Below are positions 1 through 9,150 of a DNA stretch of 30,048 nucleotides, piece after piece. A program made the translations under genes and the position numbers. This stretch comes from Syntrophus sp964555065 (GTDB lineage Bacteria; Desulfobacterota; Syntrophia; Syntrophales; Syntrophaceae), in assembly GCA_964555065.1 (NCBI GenBank), contig CAZKRB010000040.1, positions 1-30,048 of the forward strand. The letters are read 5' to 3'. How positions within the stretch are numbered: position 1 is the stretch's first letter; each line of letters opens with the position of its first letter. Below the pieces are notes generated by a model. That model saw nothing but the letters and a program-made list of their open reading frames with translations. It did no database searches and had not been told where the DNA came from.

Positions 1-2502
1 ATCGAAAATGTCGACGCCATGGGCGTCCATACGGGGGATTCCTACTGCACGGCCCCCATGCTCACCATCGCCTCCGAACTCCAGGAGCGCCTGCAGAAGT
101 ATTCCTACGCCATTGTCGAGGCCATCCAGGTCATCGGCGGGACGAACATCCAGTTCGCCCACGACCCGGAAACGGATCGGGTCGTCATTATCGAGATCAA
201 TCCCCGGACCTCCCGGTCTTCCGCCCTGGCCTCCAAGGCCACGGGCTTCCCCATCGCCCTGGTCTCCGCCATGCTCGCCGGAGGGCTGACTCTGGACGAG
301 ATTCCCTACTGGCGTGAAGGAACCCTCGACAAGTACACCCCCGGGGGGGATTATGTCGTCGTCAAATTCGCCCGCTGGGACTTCGAAAAGTTCAAGGGCG
401 CCCAGGACAAGCTCGGCACCCAGATGCGGGCTGTCGGCGAGGTCATGAGCATCGGCAAGAATTACAAAGAGGCCTTTCAGAAGGCGATCCGCTCCCTGGA
501 AAAGGGGCGCTACGGACTCGGGTTCGTCAAGGACTTCAACGCCAGGAGCCTGGAAGATCTGCTGGAAAGCCTGTCGGAACCTTCCAGCGAACGGCAGTTC
601 CTCCTGTATGAGGCCATCCGCAAGGGCGCCGATGTCGAACTGCTCCATACCAAAACCCACATCAAGCGCTGGTTTATCGAGCAGATGAAGGAACTGGTGG
701 ATCTCGAAGAAAATATCCTCCGATTCAAGGGCAAGGGTCTGCCCGATGATCTGCTGACCACGGCAAAGAAGGACGGCTTTGCAGACCGCTATCTCGCACA
801 GATCCTGGGCGTCCCGGAGGCGGACATCCGGAAGCAGCGGACCGCCCTGGGCGTCGTCGAGGCCTGGGACGCCGTTCCCGTCAGCGGTGTGGAAAACGCG
901 GCCTATTATTATTCCACCTACAACGCCCCGGACAAGGTGACGGTCAGCGACCGGAAGAAGATCATGGTCCTGGGCGGCGGCCCCAACCGGATCGGTCAGG
1001 GCATCGAATTCGACTACTGTTGCGTCCATGCGGCCTTCGCTATCCGGGACGCCGGGTACGAGTCGATCATGGTCAACTGCAATCCCGAAACTGTCTCCAC
1101 GGATTACGACACCTCCGACAGACTCTACTTTGAACCGCTCACAGTGGAGGATGTCCTGAGCATCTACGAGAAGGAAAAACCGGAAGGCGTCATCGCCCAG
1201 TTCGGCGGCCAGACGCCCCTGAATATCGCCGGCGAGCTGGAAAAGGCGGGTGTCCGAATCATCGGGACGTCGCCGGAAACGATCGACCTCGCCGAGGACC
1301 GGGACCGCTTCCGCAAGATGATGAGCAAGTTGGGAATCCCCATGCCGGAGTCGGGAATGGCCAGCAACCTGGAGGAGGCCCTGGTCGTCGCCGGCCGGAT
1401 CGGCTATCCCCTCATGGTCCGCCCTTCCTATGTCCTGGGAGGCCGGGGCATGGAAATCGTCCATGACGAGGATATGCTGAAGCGCTACGTAGCCGCCGCC
1501 GTGGGCGTCACCCCGGAACGGCCCATCCTCATCGACAAGTTCCTGGAAAACGCCATCGAGGCGGAGGCCGACGCTATCTCCGACGGAACGGACGCCTTCG
1601 TCCCCGCCGTCATGGAGCATATCGAGCTGGCCGGCATCCATTCCGGCGATTCCGCCTGCGTCATCCCGCCGATCAGCATCGCCCCCAAGCATCTCGAGAC
1701 GATCGAGGAATACACCCGGACCATCGCCGTCGAATTCAAGGTGGTGGGCCTGATGAACATCCAGTACGCCATCGCCGACGACGTGGTCTACATCCTGGAA
1801 GCGAACCCCCGGGCTTCCAGGACCGTGCCCTTGGTCTCCAAGATCTGCAACATCTCCATGGCCCGGATCGCCACCCAGGTCATGCTGGGCAAGAAGCTGG
1901 CGGACCTGAACCTTTCCCAGCGGAAGGTCCCCCACTTCGGCGTCAAGGAGGCGGTCTTCCCCTTCAACATGTTCCAGGAAGTCGATCCCATCCTGGGGCC
2001 GGAGATGCGGTCCACCGGAGAGGTCCTCGGCCTGGCGAATTCCTTCGGCCTCGCCTTTTACAAGGCTGAGGAAGCCGCCCAGTCGGTTCTGCCCGCCGAG
2101 GGCACCGTCCTGATCACGGTCGTCAAAGAGGATAAGGGCGGAATTCTCAGCGTGGCCAAAAAGTTCCAGGAGCTGGGCTTCCGGATTCTCGCCACAAAGG
2201 GAACGCAGCAGTATCTTGCGGACCACGGCATCGAGGCCCAGGCGATCCTGAAAATGCACGAGGGGCGGCCCAACATCGTCGACAGCATCAAAAACGGAGA
2301 GATTCAGCTCATCATCAACTCGCCGAGCGGCCGGACAAGCGCCTACGATGACTCCTACATCCGCAAGGCGGCGATCAAATACAAGGTGTCCTATATCACG
2401 ACCATCGCGGCGGCCGACGCAGCCGTCAAGGGAATCACCGCTTTCCGGAAGGGCCATGGCCGGGCGAAGTCCCTCCAGAGCTATCACGGCGACATTCCGT
2501 GA
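1..2502 (+). CDS. carB: Carbamoyl-phosphate synthase large subunit, 5'-truncated by window edge
   Basis: The frame is open from base 1 (I-E-N-V-D-A-M-G-V-H-T-G-D) and stops at 2500-2502, giving 833 residues. The full family protein is about 1070, so roughly 240 N-terminal residues lie outside the window. The visible part covers the rest of the first ATP-grasp half (EINPRTSRSSALASKATGFP), the oligomerisation region, the second half (GGGPNRIGQGIEFDYCC; NPETVSTDYDTSDRLYFEPLT; EANPRASRTVPLVSK) and the C-terminal MGS-like allosteric domain (about residues 690-820). The enzyme makes carbamoyl phosphate from bicarbonate, ammonia (from glutamine via CarA) and two ATP, for pyrimidine and arginine synthesis. 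CarA is not in the window. The following gene is unrelated in function. The antisense and shifted frames here are shadows. Confidence 0.97.
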   Translation: MENVDAMGVHTGDSYCTAPMLTIASELQERLQKYSYAIVEAIQVIGGTNIQFAHDPETDRVVIIEINPRTSRSSALASKATGFPIALVSAMLAGGLTLDEIPYWREGTLDKYTPGGDYVVVKFARWDFEKFKGAQDKLGTQMRAVGEVMSIGKNYKEAFQKAIRSLEKGRYGLGFVKDFNARSLEDLLESLSEPSSERQFLLYEAIRKGADVELLHTKTHIKRWFIEQMKELVDLEENILRFKGKGLPDDLLTTAKKDGFADRYLAQILGVPEADIRKQRTALGVVEAWDAVPVSGVENAAYYYSTYNAPDKVTVSDRKKIMVLGGGPNRIGQGIEFDYCCVHAAFAIRDAGYESIMVNCNPETVSTDYDTSDRLYFEPLTVEDVLSIYEKEKPEGVIAQFGGQTPLNIAGELEKAGVRIIGTSPETIDLAEDRDRFRKMMSKLGIPMPESGMASNLEEALVVAGRIGYPLMVRPSYVLGGRGMEIVHDEDMLKRYVAAAVGVTPERPILIDKFLENAIEAEADAISDGTDAFVPAVMEHIELAGIHSGDSACVIPPISIAPKHLETIEEYTRTIAVEFKVVGLMNIQYAIADDVVYILEANPRASRTVPLVSKICNISMARIATQVMLGKKLADLNLSQRKVPHFGVKEAVFPFNMFQEVDPILGPEMRSTGEVLGLANSFGLAFYKAEEAAQSVLPAEGTVLITVVKEDKGGILSVAKKFQELGFRILATKGTQQYLADHGIEAQAILKMHEGRPNIVDSIKNGEIQLIINSPSGRTSAYDDSYIRKAAIKYKVSYITTIAAADAAVKGITAFRKGHGRAKSLQSYHGDIP

Positions 2503-2553
2503 TTCCGCCTCCAGAGCGAAGACGCACGCGGGGCGGAAAGGCGGATACCGCGC

Positions 2554-2585
2554 CGGCCTTCTTTAACCGAACGCCGGGAAGGCCG
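2554..2585. terminator. GC-rich hairpin after carB
   Basis: An 8-bp inverted repeat (CGGCCTTC at 2554-2561, GAAGGCCG at 2578-2585) with a 16-nt loop lies 52 nt after the carB stop. It is followed by AAAATTC rather than a T-tract, so it is a weak candidate for an intrinsic terminator. It may only mark the end of carB. Confidence 0.3.
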
Positions 2586-2662
2586 AAAATTCGCCGATAA
2601 AAGTCCGCTTCACCTCTGAAGGGCAATTCCCCACCAGGCTTGAAGCGGCCGGCAAAACCCCC

Positions 2663-4222
2663 ATGGACAAGGAAAAAGAGGAAAGAATCCGAAGAAAGCA
2701 AATGGCGGCTCCGGGGCTCTCCACCGCCCTGAGGCTGGCGGAACAGCGGATCAAGCAGCTCCAGGAATCGGAGTCGAAGCTGATCAGATCCCGCCGGACC
2801 CTGGAAGAACTGACCGGCGAGCTCCGGGAGCGCGTCAAGGAGTTGAACTGCCTCTACGAGATTTCCGGCATCGTGGAGAAGCAGGGCCTGACCCTGGGGG
2901 AAGTCTTGCAGCGGACCGTGGACGTTATTCCCCGGGCCTGGCAGTATCCCGAGATCGCCTGCAGCCGGATCGTCCTGGGCGAGCTGGAATTTCAGAGCGC
3001 TTCCTTTTCGGAGACGCCTTGGAGACAGTCGCAGCCGATCGTCCTCCAGGGAAGGGAGGCCGGGCTCCTGGATGTCTTTTACCGAAAGGAGAAGCCCCCG
3101 CGGGATGAAGGACCCTTTCTGAAGGAAGAGCGGAGTCTGATCAAGGTCATCGCGGAGCGGATCGGGGAAATCGTCGTCCGGAAGCGGGCGGAGGAAGCTC
3201 TCCAGGAAAGCGAATCCAAGAATCGGGCTCTCCTCGACGCCATCCCCGACTTGATGTTTCAGGTCAATGAACAGGGCGATCTGCTTGGTTTTCACGAGGG
3301 ACAGTTCGACATCGCCCGGTTCATCCCCCCGGGGCTTCTGGGAAGAAACCTCTACGACATCGAGGAGCTGCGGAAGATTCTCCCCCGGCGGATGATCGAT
3401 CAGCTCATGGCCCATGTGCGGCACACCCTGGAAACCGGCCGGGTGCAGATCCTCGAACAGAACATCGCTTTTCACGAGGAGCGGAAGGACTTTGAAGTCC
3501 GGATGGTCCCCTATTCCCAGCGGAATGTCTTGGCGATTGTCCGGGACATCACCCGGCGCAAGCGCCTGGAAAAAGAGATCCTGGAGATCAGCGGCCGGGA
3601 GCAGAGGCGGATCGGCCAGGATCTTCATGACAGCCTCTGCCAGCACTTAGCCGGCATCGGCTTCATGGGCAAGGTTCTCGAAAAGAAGATCGCCGCCCGC
3701 CAGGCCCTGGAACCCCCGGAGGTCGCGGAAGTGGTGGAACTGATCGACCAGGCCATCACGATGACCCGGGGATTCGCCCGCGGCCTCAATCCCGTCCGGC
3801 TGGAGGCGGAGGGCCTCCGCATGGGCCTCTGTTCCCTGGCGGGCAACATGGAAAAACTGTTCGGCATCCGCTGCACGGTTTCTTACGGAGACGAGATCCG
3901 CATTCCCGACCAGGCGGCGGCCACCCATCTCTACCGCATCGTGCAGGAGGCCCTGAACAACGCCATCAAGCACGGCAAGGCCGACACGGTCACGATCTCG
4001 CTGCGGCAGAGCGACGATTCGGTGGTCCTTTCCGTGGCGGACAACGGCTGCGGCATCCGTCCTGCCGCCGGCCAAGGCAAGGGCATGGGCCTGAACATCA
4101 TGCAGTATCGCGCCTCCATGATCGGGGCGAGCCTTAATATCGCGGCCGGACCGGCCGGGGGAACGATCGTGTCCTGTTCGTTTTCGAACCGGACCGGAAC
4201 GGGCATGGAGCCCGATGCGTAA
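2663..4222 (+). CDS. NarL-family sensor histidine kinase (coiled coil-GAF-PAS-HisKA_3-HATPase), cytoplasmic
   Basis: This is a 519-residue kinase with no transmembrane segment, so it probably senses an intracellular signal. An N-terminal coiled coil (about 20-70) is followed by a GAF-like region (about 65-175). A PAS-like domain (about 180-298) begins after QESESKNRALLDAIPDLMFQV and ends at VRDITRRKRLE. The HisKA_3 dimerisation helix contains GREQRRIGQDLHDSL with predicted phosphoacceptor His322. The HATPase_c domain has its N box at EALNNAIKHGKA and G box at DNGCGI (about 425-505). This is the NarX/DegS-like group, whose partners are LuxR-type regulators, and such a regulator follows 51 nt later. 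The ATG at 2663 has no good ribosome binding site. An in-frame ATG at 2702 is an alternative start. The ligand is unknown. Confidence 0.9.
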   Translation: MDKEKEERIRRKQMAAPGLSTALRLAEQRIKQLQESESKLIRSRRTLEELTGELRERVKELNCLYEISGIVEKQGLTLGEVLQRTVDVIPRAWQYPEIACSRIVLGELEFQSASFSETPWRQSQPIVLQGREAGLLDVFYRKEKPPRDEGPFLKEERSLIKVIAERIGEIVVRKRAEEALQESESKNRALLDAIPDLMFQVNEQGDLLGFHEGQFDIARFIPPGLLGRNLYDIEELRKILPRRMIDQLMAHVRHTLETGRVQILEQNIAFHEERKDFEVRMVPYSQRNVLAIVRDITRRKRLEKEILEISGREQRRIGQDLHDSLCQHLAGIGFMGKVLEKKIAARQALEPPEVAEVVELIDQAITMTRGFARGLNPVRLEAEGLRMGLCSLAGNMEKLFGIRCTVSYGDEIRIPDQAAATHLYRIVQEALNNAIKHGKADTVTISLRQSDDSVVLSVADNGCGIRPAAGQGKGMGLNIMQYRASMIGASLNIAAGPAGGTIVSCSFSNRTGTGMEPDA

Positions 4223-4273
4223 CGGACAACTTCGGCAGATTCGAAATCCGCGCTTGCAGGAAAGGAGGCGGAG

Positions 4274-4924
4274 ATGACCAAGAAAAGAGTGCTGATCGTC
4301 GACGATCACCCGATCCTCCGCAAGGGGCTCTCCCTGCTCATCAATTCGGAGCCCGATCTAACGGTCGTCGGCGAGGCTGACAACGCCCAGCGGGCCTTGG
4401 AGATGATCGATTCCCACAAGCCCGACCTGCTCATCGTCGATATTTCCCTCCCCGGCATCGACGGCATCGAACTCATCAAGACGGTCAAACTGAGCCACAG
4501 GGATCTTCCTTCCCTCGTGGTTTCCATGCACGACGAGTCCCTTTTCGCCGAACGGGCGCTCCGGGCTGGGGCCCGGGGCTACATCATGAAGCAGGAAGCC
4601 CTGGAAAAGCTGCTGGTCGCCATCCGGCGGGTCCTGGCCGGGGAAATCTTCGTCAGCGACAGAATCGCCACCAGCATACTGGAAAAGATGGTCTCCAGTG
4701 AGAACAAGACCGCCAGCTCCCCTATCGGCCTTTTGAGCAACCGGGAACTGACCGTCTTCCGGATGATCGGCCAGGGCTACAAAACCAGCCAGATCGCCGA
4801 AAAGCTCCATCTCAGCGTCAAGACCATTGAATCCTACCGCGCCCACATCAAGGAAAAGCTGAAGCTGGCGGACGGCACGGACCTCCTCAAATACGCCATC
4901 CAGTGGGTGCAGAACACGCCGTAG
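4274..4924 (+). CDS. NarL/LuxR-type response regulator
   Basis: A 216-residue regulator with an N-terminal receiver domain and a C-terminal LuxR-type helix-turn-helix. The receiver shows the acidic pair Asp10-Asp11 (LIVDDHP), phosphoacceptor Asp56 (LLIVDISLPGID) and the conserved Lys in GYIMKQEA. The HTH spans about residues 148-205 (LSNRELTVFRMIGQG, then IAEKLHLSVKTIESYRAHIKEKL). The start is supported by GGAGG at 4264-4268, 5 nt before the ATG. It is very likely phosphorylated by the kinase immediately upstream, and the pair probably forms one transcript. Target genes are not evident. No convincing sigma-54 site or NarL-type heptamer was identified next to the downstream PEP-CTERM gene. Confidence 0.93.
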   Translation: MTKKRVLIVDDHPILRKGLSLLINSEPDLTVVGEADNAQRALEMIDSHKPDLLIVDISLPGIDGIELIKTVKLSHRDLPSLVVSMHDESLFAERALRAGARGYIMKQEALEKLLVAIRRVLAGEIFVSDRIATSILEKMVSSENKTASSPIGLLSNRELTVFRMIGQGYKTSQIAEKLHLSVKTIESYRAHIKEKLKLADGTDLLKYAIQWVQNTP

Positions 4925-5295
4925 GCGCCGCCAAGCTGGAAGCCTTGGGGAAATCGCGTATACCTCACCGATTTTAATCAACTTTACGCCAATATTCACA
5001 GGAGCGAACCTTCCATCACGCTTTCACAACGCTGACATTGTGCCATCCAATACCACCTTCGTCAGCATTTCTAAGGGAAAGTGGAATCCTCTTTATCCGA
5101 AATTACTTAGACTAAATCCGGATTCTACCGTATTGCGAGTTTTTGCATTAAAGCCTATGTATATAACAAAAGAGGACGCGTAGACTGATGTTCTGACAGT
5201 TGTTGCCATATTTGACCTCTGCTTATCACTACTGAACGCGGGGGAGAGATAAGGTGAGCTTTTAATTTTTTCCTGAATCTTAAAGAGAGTGAGAG
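4925..5295. other. 371-nt AT-richer intergenic region
   Basis: Base composition drops sharply here against the flanking two-component genes. I found no ORF with coding character, no clear terminator for the response regulator, and no good -35/-10 or -24/-12 pair for the next gene. It presumably holds the PEP-CTERM gene's promoter and leader. Confidence 0.5.
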
Positions 5296-6009
5296 ATGAA
5301 AATCAAAAGAACATTCATCCGTAATGCGGTATTTTTGCTCATATTTATTACCGCCTGGACGCTTGTGCCAGCAACGCCAAGCGTGGCGGATATAGCCGGT
5401 ATGCAATGGGGAGCAGCTGTTACGAGTTCCTATTATTCAGGATCCCAATCAGCCAACGGAGGTGGACTTCTCGGTCAGGGACAGTGGGCGGCCGGAACAA
5501 GTTTAACATGGAATATACAGGCTCCCGCAGCGGGGAGTTCGTGGTGGACCTACCAATACCAATTCACTGTGCCACAGAAAGATCTAAGCCACTTTATTTT
5601 GGAGACAACACAAGATGCTGCAGCCAATTCATTTTTGACGGCTATTGGCGGTCACTCCATTGGGGATTTGGATAAATATTCGTCCACCTCGCAGGGGCGT
5701 TCGAATCCTGGCATGCCCAACGCCTACTATGGATTAAAATTTGAAAAATCTATAACCACCGAAGATCCATTACATACCTATACGCTCTCTTTTGTCTCCG
5801 ATCATTCACCTGTCTGGGGGAATTTTTATGCCAAAAGTGGCAAGACAGACCGCGGAACGGTAGACGTCATTGCATATAATGCCGGCGCGGCAGGGGGTTA
5901 TTATGTCGCACGGCCGGATGGAGCACCGGTACCCATTCCGGCTGCAGTTTGGCTCTTAGGCTCCGGCCTGGTGGGTCTCGTCGGAATCAGGCGACGAATT
6001 AAAAAGTAA
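5296..6009 (+). CDS. Secreted PEP-CTERM (VPxPA-type) sorting-domain protein
   Basis: A 237-residue exported protein. The N-terminus has a signal peptide (MKIKRTFIRNAVFLL... cleaving near SVA-DIA, about residue 32). The last 26 residues (212-237) form a sorting tail with the VPIPAAVWLLGSG motif, a hydrophobic stretch and a basic RRRIKK end. This tripartite signal is recognised by exosortase systems (XrtA/EpsH type), which process such proteins for release or attachment to the exopolysaccharide matrix. No exosortase gene is in the window. The middle is rich in Ser, Gly, Tyr and Trp, consistent with a beta-sandwich surface domain, but I do not recognise its family. Start support is weak (GAGAGTGAG just before the ATG). 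Codon use and composition are visibly more AT-rich than in the neighbours, suggesting separate ancestry. Confidence 0.88.
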   Translation: MKIKRTFIRNAVFLLIFITAWTLVPATPSVADIAGMQWGAAVTSSYYSGSQSANGGGLLGQGQWAAGTSLTWNIQAPAAGSSWWTYQYQFTVPQKDLSHFILETTQDAAANSFLTAIGGHSIGDLDKYSSTSQGRSNPGMPNAYYGLKFEKSITTEDPLHTYTLSFVSDHSPVWGNFYAKSGKTDRGTVDVIAYNAGAAGGYYVARPDGAPVPIPAAVWLLGSGLVGLVGIRRRIKK

Positions 6010-6035
6010 CCCTCCAACGAAGAATAATATGAATG

Positions 6036-6070
6036 AAAAGGGTAGAGTTCAAGGGCTCTACCCTTTTTTT
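6036..6070 (+). terminator. Strong intrinsic terminator after the PEP-CTERM gene
   Basis: A perfect 12-bp stem (AAAAGGGTAGAG at 6036-6047, CTCTACCCTTTT at 6056-6067) has an 8-nt loop and runs into seven T residues (6064-6070). It lies 27 nt after the stop codon at 6009 and ends that transcript. Confidence 0.93.
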
Positions 6071-6779
6071 ACCTTGGTCCAGATCTCCCCGGAATAAAAA
6101 AGCGGTGATGCGCAGTCTCGGAATTCCACTTTCTTTTTCAAAAAAAGTGGAATTTTCTCCCGCCTGATGGATTCGTCGGACTTGAATCCAAGGACGGCGG
6201 CGGAATCAGCTGCGGAGCGGTCCCGGAGCGCCGGGGCTCAGGTCATCCTGAGGAAGGCGTGACGGTGTACCCTGCCTGCCTCTTCTAAATAAGCGGCAAA
6301 CGATCTCTCGGTAATCGTCTTCGGCAAAGGTCTGTGGCCCTTTGCGATCCACTTATCCGACCACTTCCCTGTTTATGCACTCAATGGCCGTTAAGCGCCC
6401 GTGTCTCTCGACCCCGAGGGCTGCTTTCGCACCCCGGGATGTCCGCAAAAACAATGGGGAATCGTCCTGCCTCTGGATGCAAAGGCTCTCAACACTTCCA
6501 AGATGACTTGCGTTTCCCACAAAGCCCCGGACGGCGGAGTGTCGCTCCTTCCCCTGCCAGGGCTCAACTGTTATGAGAGAAGCCGTCAGCCCCGTAAGAT
6601 GCCAGGGAGGAGGTTCAGGCTTTTATGGGAAAGCGTTTGATTATTCAGTAGTAATGATCTAAGAACGAACGAGAGGCAACGTCATGGAATTGCGCTCCAT
6701 GAATGGGCAGGTACAAATAAAGATCGTCGGAATAAGGGATTAACCTGCCGTACAGGCAGAGAAAGGGGATGGGAAAATC
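6071..6779. other. 709-nt intergenic region without a convincing gene
   Basis: It contains an 11-bp inverted repeat (AATTCCACTTT at 6122-6132 with AAAGTGGAATT at 6144-6154), possibly a second weak terminator or a relic. A small CTGCC/GGCAG hairpin (6745-6759) precedes the flavodoxin gene. Short open frames of about 80 codons between 6334 and 6640 have Pro/Arg/Ser-rich, non-protein-like translations and no ribosome binding sites. I see no tRNA or riboswitch that I recognise. Confidence 0.5.
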
Positions 6780-7220
6780 ATGTCCAGGGTATTGATTGTA
6801 TATTGCAGCCTGTCCGGGAATACGAAGGCCGCAGCGGAGGCGATCGCGGAGGGCGCCCGGAACGCCGGGGCACAGGCCATCCTGAAGGAAGGCTTTGCGG
6901 CGCACCCCAGCGATCTGCTGGAGTGCGATGCTGTTGCTCTCGGCTCTTATGATGCCTTCAGCCTGATGGGTGGTGGGCTGAAGGATTTTCTGGACCGCGC
7001 TTACTATCCCACACAGGGGCAGATTACAGATAAACCCTATGCCGCTTTTCTGACGCACGGAGGCGGTGGAAGGGCCATTGAGAACATCGAAACCATCGCC
7101 CAGTCTTTCAAGTTAAAGAAGGTGGCCGATTCCCTGCTGATCAAGGGAAGGCCTGAAGGCCAGGCCCTGGCGGACCTGAAAGAATTCGGCGCCAGACTGG
7201 CCGCGGCGGCGGAAAAGTAA
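6780..7220 (+). CDS. Flavodoxin-like FMN protein
   Basis: A 146-residue single-domain flavodoxin. Residues 3-15 (RVLIVYCSLSGNT) give the first beta strand and the FMN phosphate-binding loop. A second flavin-contact loop is visible at SYDAFSLMGGGLKDFLDR (about 56-73), and the fold continues through AAFLTHGGGGRAIENIE. Length fits a stand-alone flavodoxin or a minimal flavodoxin-family NAD(P)H reductase. It could carry electrons in the cytoplasm in place of ferredoxin, but the partner cannot be read from the context. It is monocistronic, and glutamate dehydrogenase follows only after 524 nt. A weak AAAGGGG lies 11-17 nt before the ATG. Confidence 0.85.
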   Translation: MSRVLIVYCSLSGNTKAAAEAIAEGARNAGAQAILKEGFAAHPSDLLECDAVALGSYDAFSLMGGGLKDFLDRAYYPTQGQITDKPYAAFLTHGGGGRAIENIETIAQSFKLKKVADSLLIKGRPEGQALADLKEFGARLAAAAEK

Positions 7221-7744
7221 ATCATGGATCCACTATTTCCTTCCAGATCGGGGCCGGGAAAGCTAGCGCAACGTTCCCGGGCAGTCATCGGAACGGTCAA
7301 TGATATAGTATTTAGCACTATTGGTATATAGGGTATTCCCCTATACCAAAAACATCTTTTCCCTGATTGCTAGATTTAGTTTTATCGGTTTTAGTATCAC
7401 TGTTTTTTCTCATAGAACAAGGGGGCTGATAAAGAAAAGTTTCCGTTTGTTTCTCAGCAACGACAGAATTCCCGTCAACGATCCGGAACCGGAACCGGAA
7501 CGATGTTTTCAAGGAGAGTCCATGCCGCGCCGGCGTGAAGCCGTCGTGCGCTGGGCATTCCAGGCAAGGCGGAAATGTATGTGACAGGCGCTCCACCCCT
7601 CTGACAATGGACAGGGATTTATCAGGGCTCTTCCCTTCGCCCTTCATTCTCCCACCATCCGCGGGTTACTGAACCGGCGGGGGGATCGCGGCCTTTTCAG
7701 ACAGAAGATCAGCAGCAATTACATCATAGATGGAGGTTCAACAG
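7221..7744. other. 524-nt intergenic region with hairpin and short tandem repeat
   Basis: No gene is supported here. It contains a bulged hairpin (TTGGTATA 7321-7328, TATACCAA 7342-7349, inner GGG/CCC pairing around a TATTC loop). It also has three tandem CCGGAA hexamers at 7483-7500. The gdhA ribosome binding site is at its right end. A long leader or separate promoter for gdhA is likely but not located. Confidence 0.5.
7321..7349. repeat. Inverted repeat / bulged hairpin upstream of gdhA
   Basis: Outer arms TTGGTATA and TATACCAA pair perfectly. A two-base bulge (TA, 7329-7330) separates them from an inner GGG (7331-7333) / CCC (7339-7341) stem with a five-base loop. No T-tract follows, so it may be an operator or an mRNA element rather than a terminator. 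Confidence 0.45.
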
Positions 7745-9106
7745 ATGTCGGTAATCAGTGAAGTAATCGACAGGATCAAGCAGCAGGACCCTTACGAATT
7801 TGAATTTCACCAGGCGGCGGAAGAGGTTCTGCTGACCCTGGAGCCGACGGCGGAGAAACATCCGGAGTTCGTCAAGGCGAAAATCTACGACCGCATTGTG
7901 CAGCCCGACCGGGTGATCAGCTTCCGCGTCCCCTGGACGGACGATAAGGGCGAAGTCCAGGTCAATCGGGGCTTTCGCGTCCAGTTCAACAATGCCATCG
8001 GCCCCTACAAAGGCGGGCTCCGCTTTCACCCCTCCGTCAACCTCAGTATCCTGAAGTTCCTCGGCTTCGAGCAGATCTTCAAGAATTCCCTGACGACCCT
8101 TCCCATGGGCGGCGCAAAAGGCGGTTCAGACTTCGACCCCAAGGGCAAATCGGATGGGGAAGTGATGCGCTTCTGCCAGGCCTTCATGCGCGAGCTTTTC
8201 CGCCATATCGGACCCGATACGGATGTGCCGGCAGGGGACATCGGCGTGGGCGGCCGCGAAATCGGGTACCTCTTCGGCTATTATAAGAAGCTGGTCAACG
8301 AACACACGGGCGTTCTGACGGGCAAGGCGCTGGAATACGGAGGCAGCCTCATCCGTCCGGAAGCGACCGGCTACGGCTGCGTCTATTTCGCGGCGGAAAT
8401 GCTGGCCTGGCGCGGCATGGACTTCAACGGCAAGACCGTCGCCATCAGCGGTTCCGGCAATGTCGCCCAGTACGCCATTGAAAAGGTCAATCGCCTGGGA
8501 GGCAAAGTCATCAGCCTGTGCGACTCCAGCTCGACCATCGTGGACGAGGCCGGCATCGACTATGACAAGGCCGAGTATGTCATGGAGCTGAAGAACGTCC
8601 GGAGAGGACGCATCAGCGAGTACGCCGACAAGTATGCGAGTTCGGCTCAGTGCTACATCGGAGAAAGTGTCTGGGACGTAATCAAGAACCAGGGAATCCA
8701 TGTGGATATTGCGCTGCCCTGCGCCACTCAGAACGAAATCGACGCCAGCCATGCGGAAGCCCTGGTGAAAAACGGCTGCATCTGCATCTCCGAAGGGGCC
8801 AACATGCCCTCCACCCCGGAAGCCATCCGCATCTATCAGGATAACGGTATCATCTACGGTCCCGGCAAGGCGGCCAATGCCGGCGGCGTGGCCACTTCGG
8901 GTCTGGAGATGAGCCAGAACAGCATGCGGCTTTCCTGGCCTCGCGAAGAGGTCGATGCCCGGCTGCTCCAGATCATGAAGAGCATCCACCAGTCCTGCCT
9001 CGACGCCGCGGCGGAATACGGGAAACCGGGAGACTATGTGCTGGGGGCCAACATCGCCGGCTTCCTGAAAGTGGCCAAGAGCATGGTTGCCTTCGGCGTG
9101 GTGTAG
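7745..9106 (+). CDS. gdhA: Glutamate dehydrogenase, hexameric NADP-type
   Basis: A 453-residue enzyme of the size of E. coli-type GdhA (about 447), interconverting 2-oxoglutarate plus ammonium and glutamate. The start at 7745 is chosen because GGAGG at 7732-7736 sits 8 nt upstream. An ATG at 7730 lies within or upstream of that site and is unlikely. Residues seen: glutamate-binding GPYKGGLRFHP (86-96) with Lys89, catalytic Lys125 in LPMGGAKGG, and VPAGDIGVGGREIGY (161-175). The dinucleotide fold motif is SGSGNVAQ (235-242), with D260-SS at the end of the second strand, the pattern of NADP-linked members. The C-terminal part is full length. It is monocistronic with a strong terminator downstream. 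Its physiological role is most likely ammonium assimilation. Confidence 0.96.
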   Translation: MSVISEVIDRIKQQDPYEFEFHQAAEEVLLTLEPTAEKHPEFVKAKIYDRIVQPDRVISFRVPWTDDKGEVQVNRGFRVQFNNAIGPYKGGLRFHPSVNLSILKFLGFEQIFKNSLTTLPMGGAKGGSDFDPKGKSDGEVMRFCQAFMRELFRHIGPDTDVPAGDIGVGGREIGYLFGYYKKLVNEHTGVLTGKALEYGGSLIRPEATGYGCVYFAAEMLAWRGMDFNGKTVAISGSGNVAQYAIEKVNRLGGKVISLCDSSSTIVDEAGIDYDKAEYVMELKNVRRGRISEYADKYASSAQCYIGESVWDVIKNQGIHVDIALPCATQNEIDASHAEALVKNGCICISEGANMPSTPEAIRIYQDNGIIYGPGKAANAGGVATSGLEMSQNSMRLSWPREEVDARLLQIMKSIHQSCLDAAAEYGKPGDYVLGANIAGFLKVAKSMVAFGVV

Positions 9107-9150
9107 CAGCCGCCACAACGTTTATTCCATATCTTGTCTGAAATCCCGAG

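Noticed and set aside
2435..3646. 403-codon open frame antisense to the histidine kinase
   Set aside because: The plus-strand kinase has clear HisKA_3 and HATPase motifs; the antisense translation is Pro/Leu/Gly-rich with no recognisable domain.
5030..5060. Minus-strand TGGCAC-like sequence resembling a sigma-54 -24 box
   Set aside because: The -12 part reads CAGC instead of TTGC and it points away from the PEP-CTERM gene.
6334..6640. Two overlapping frames of about 80 codons before the flavodoxin gene
   Set aside because: No ribosome binding sites, Pro/Ser/Arg-rich translations and mutual overlap suggest chance frames.
7483..7500. Three tandem CCGGAA hexamers
   Set aside because: Too short to treat as a functional repeat; recorded only as part of the intergenic description.
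8126..9118. 330-codon antisense frame over gdhA
   Set aside because: gdhA is certain, and the antisense frame shows no family features.
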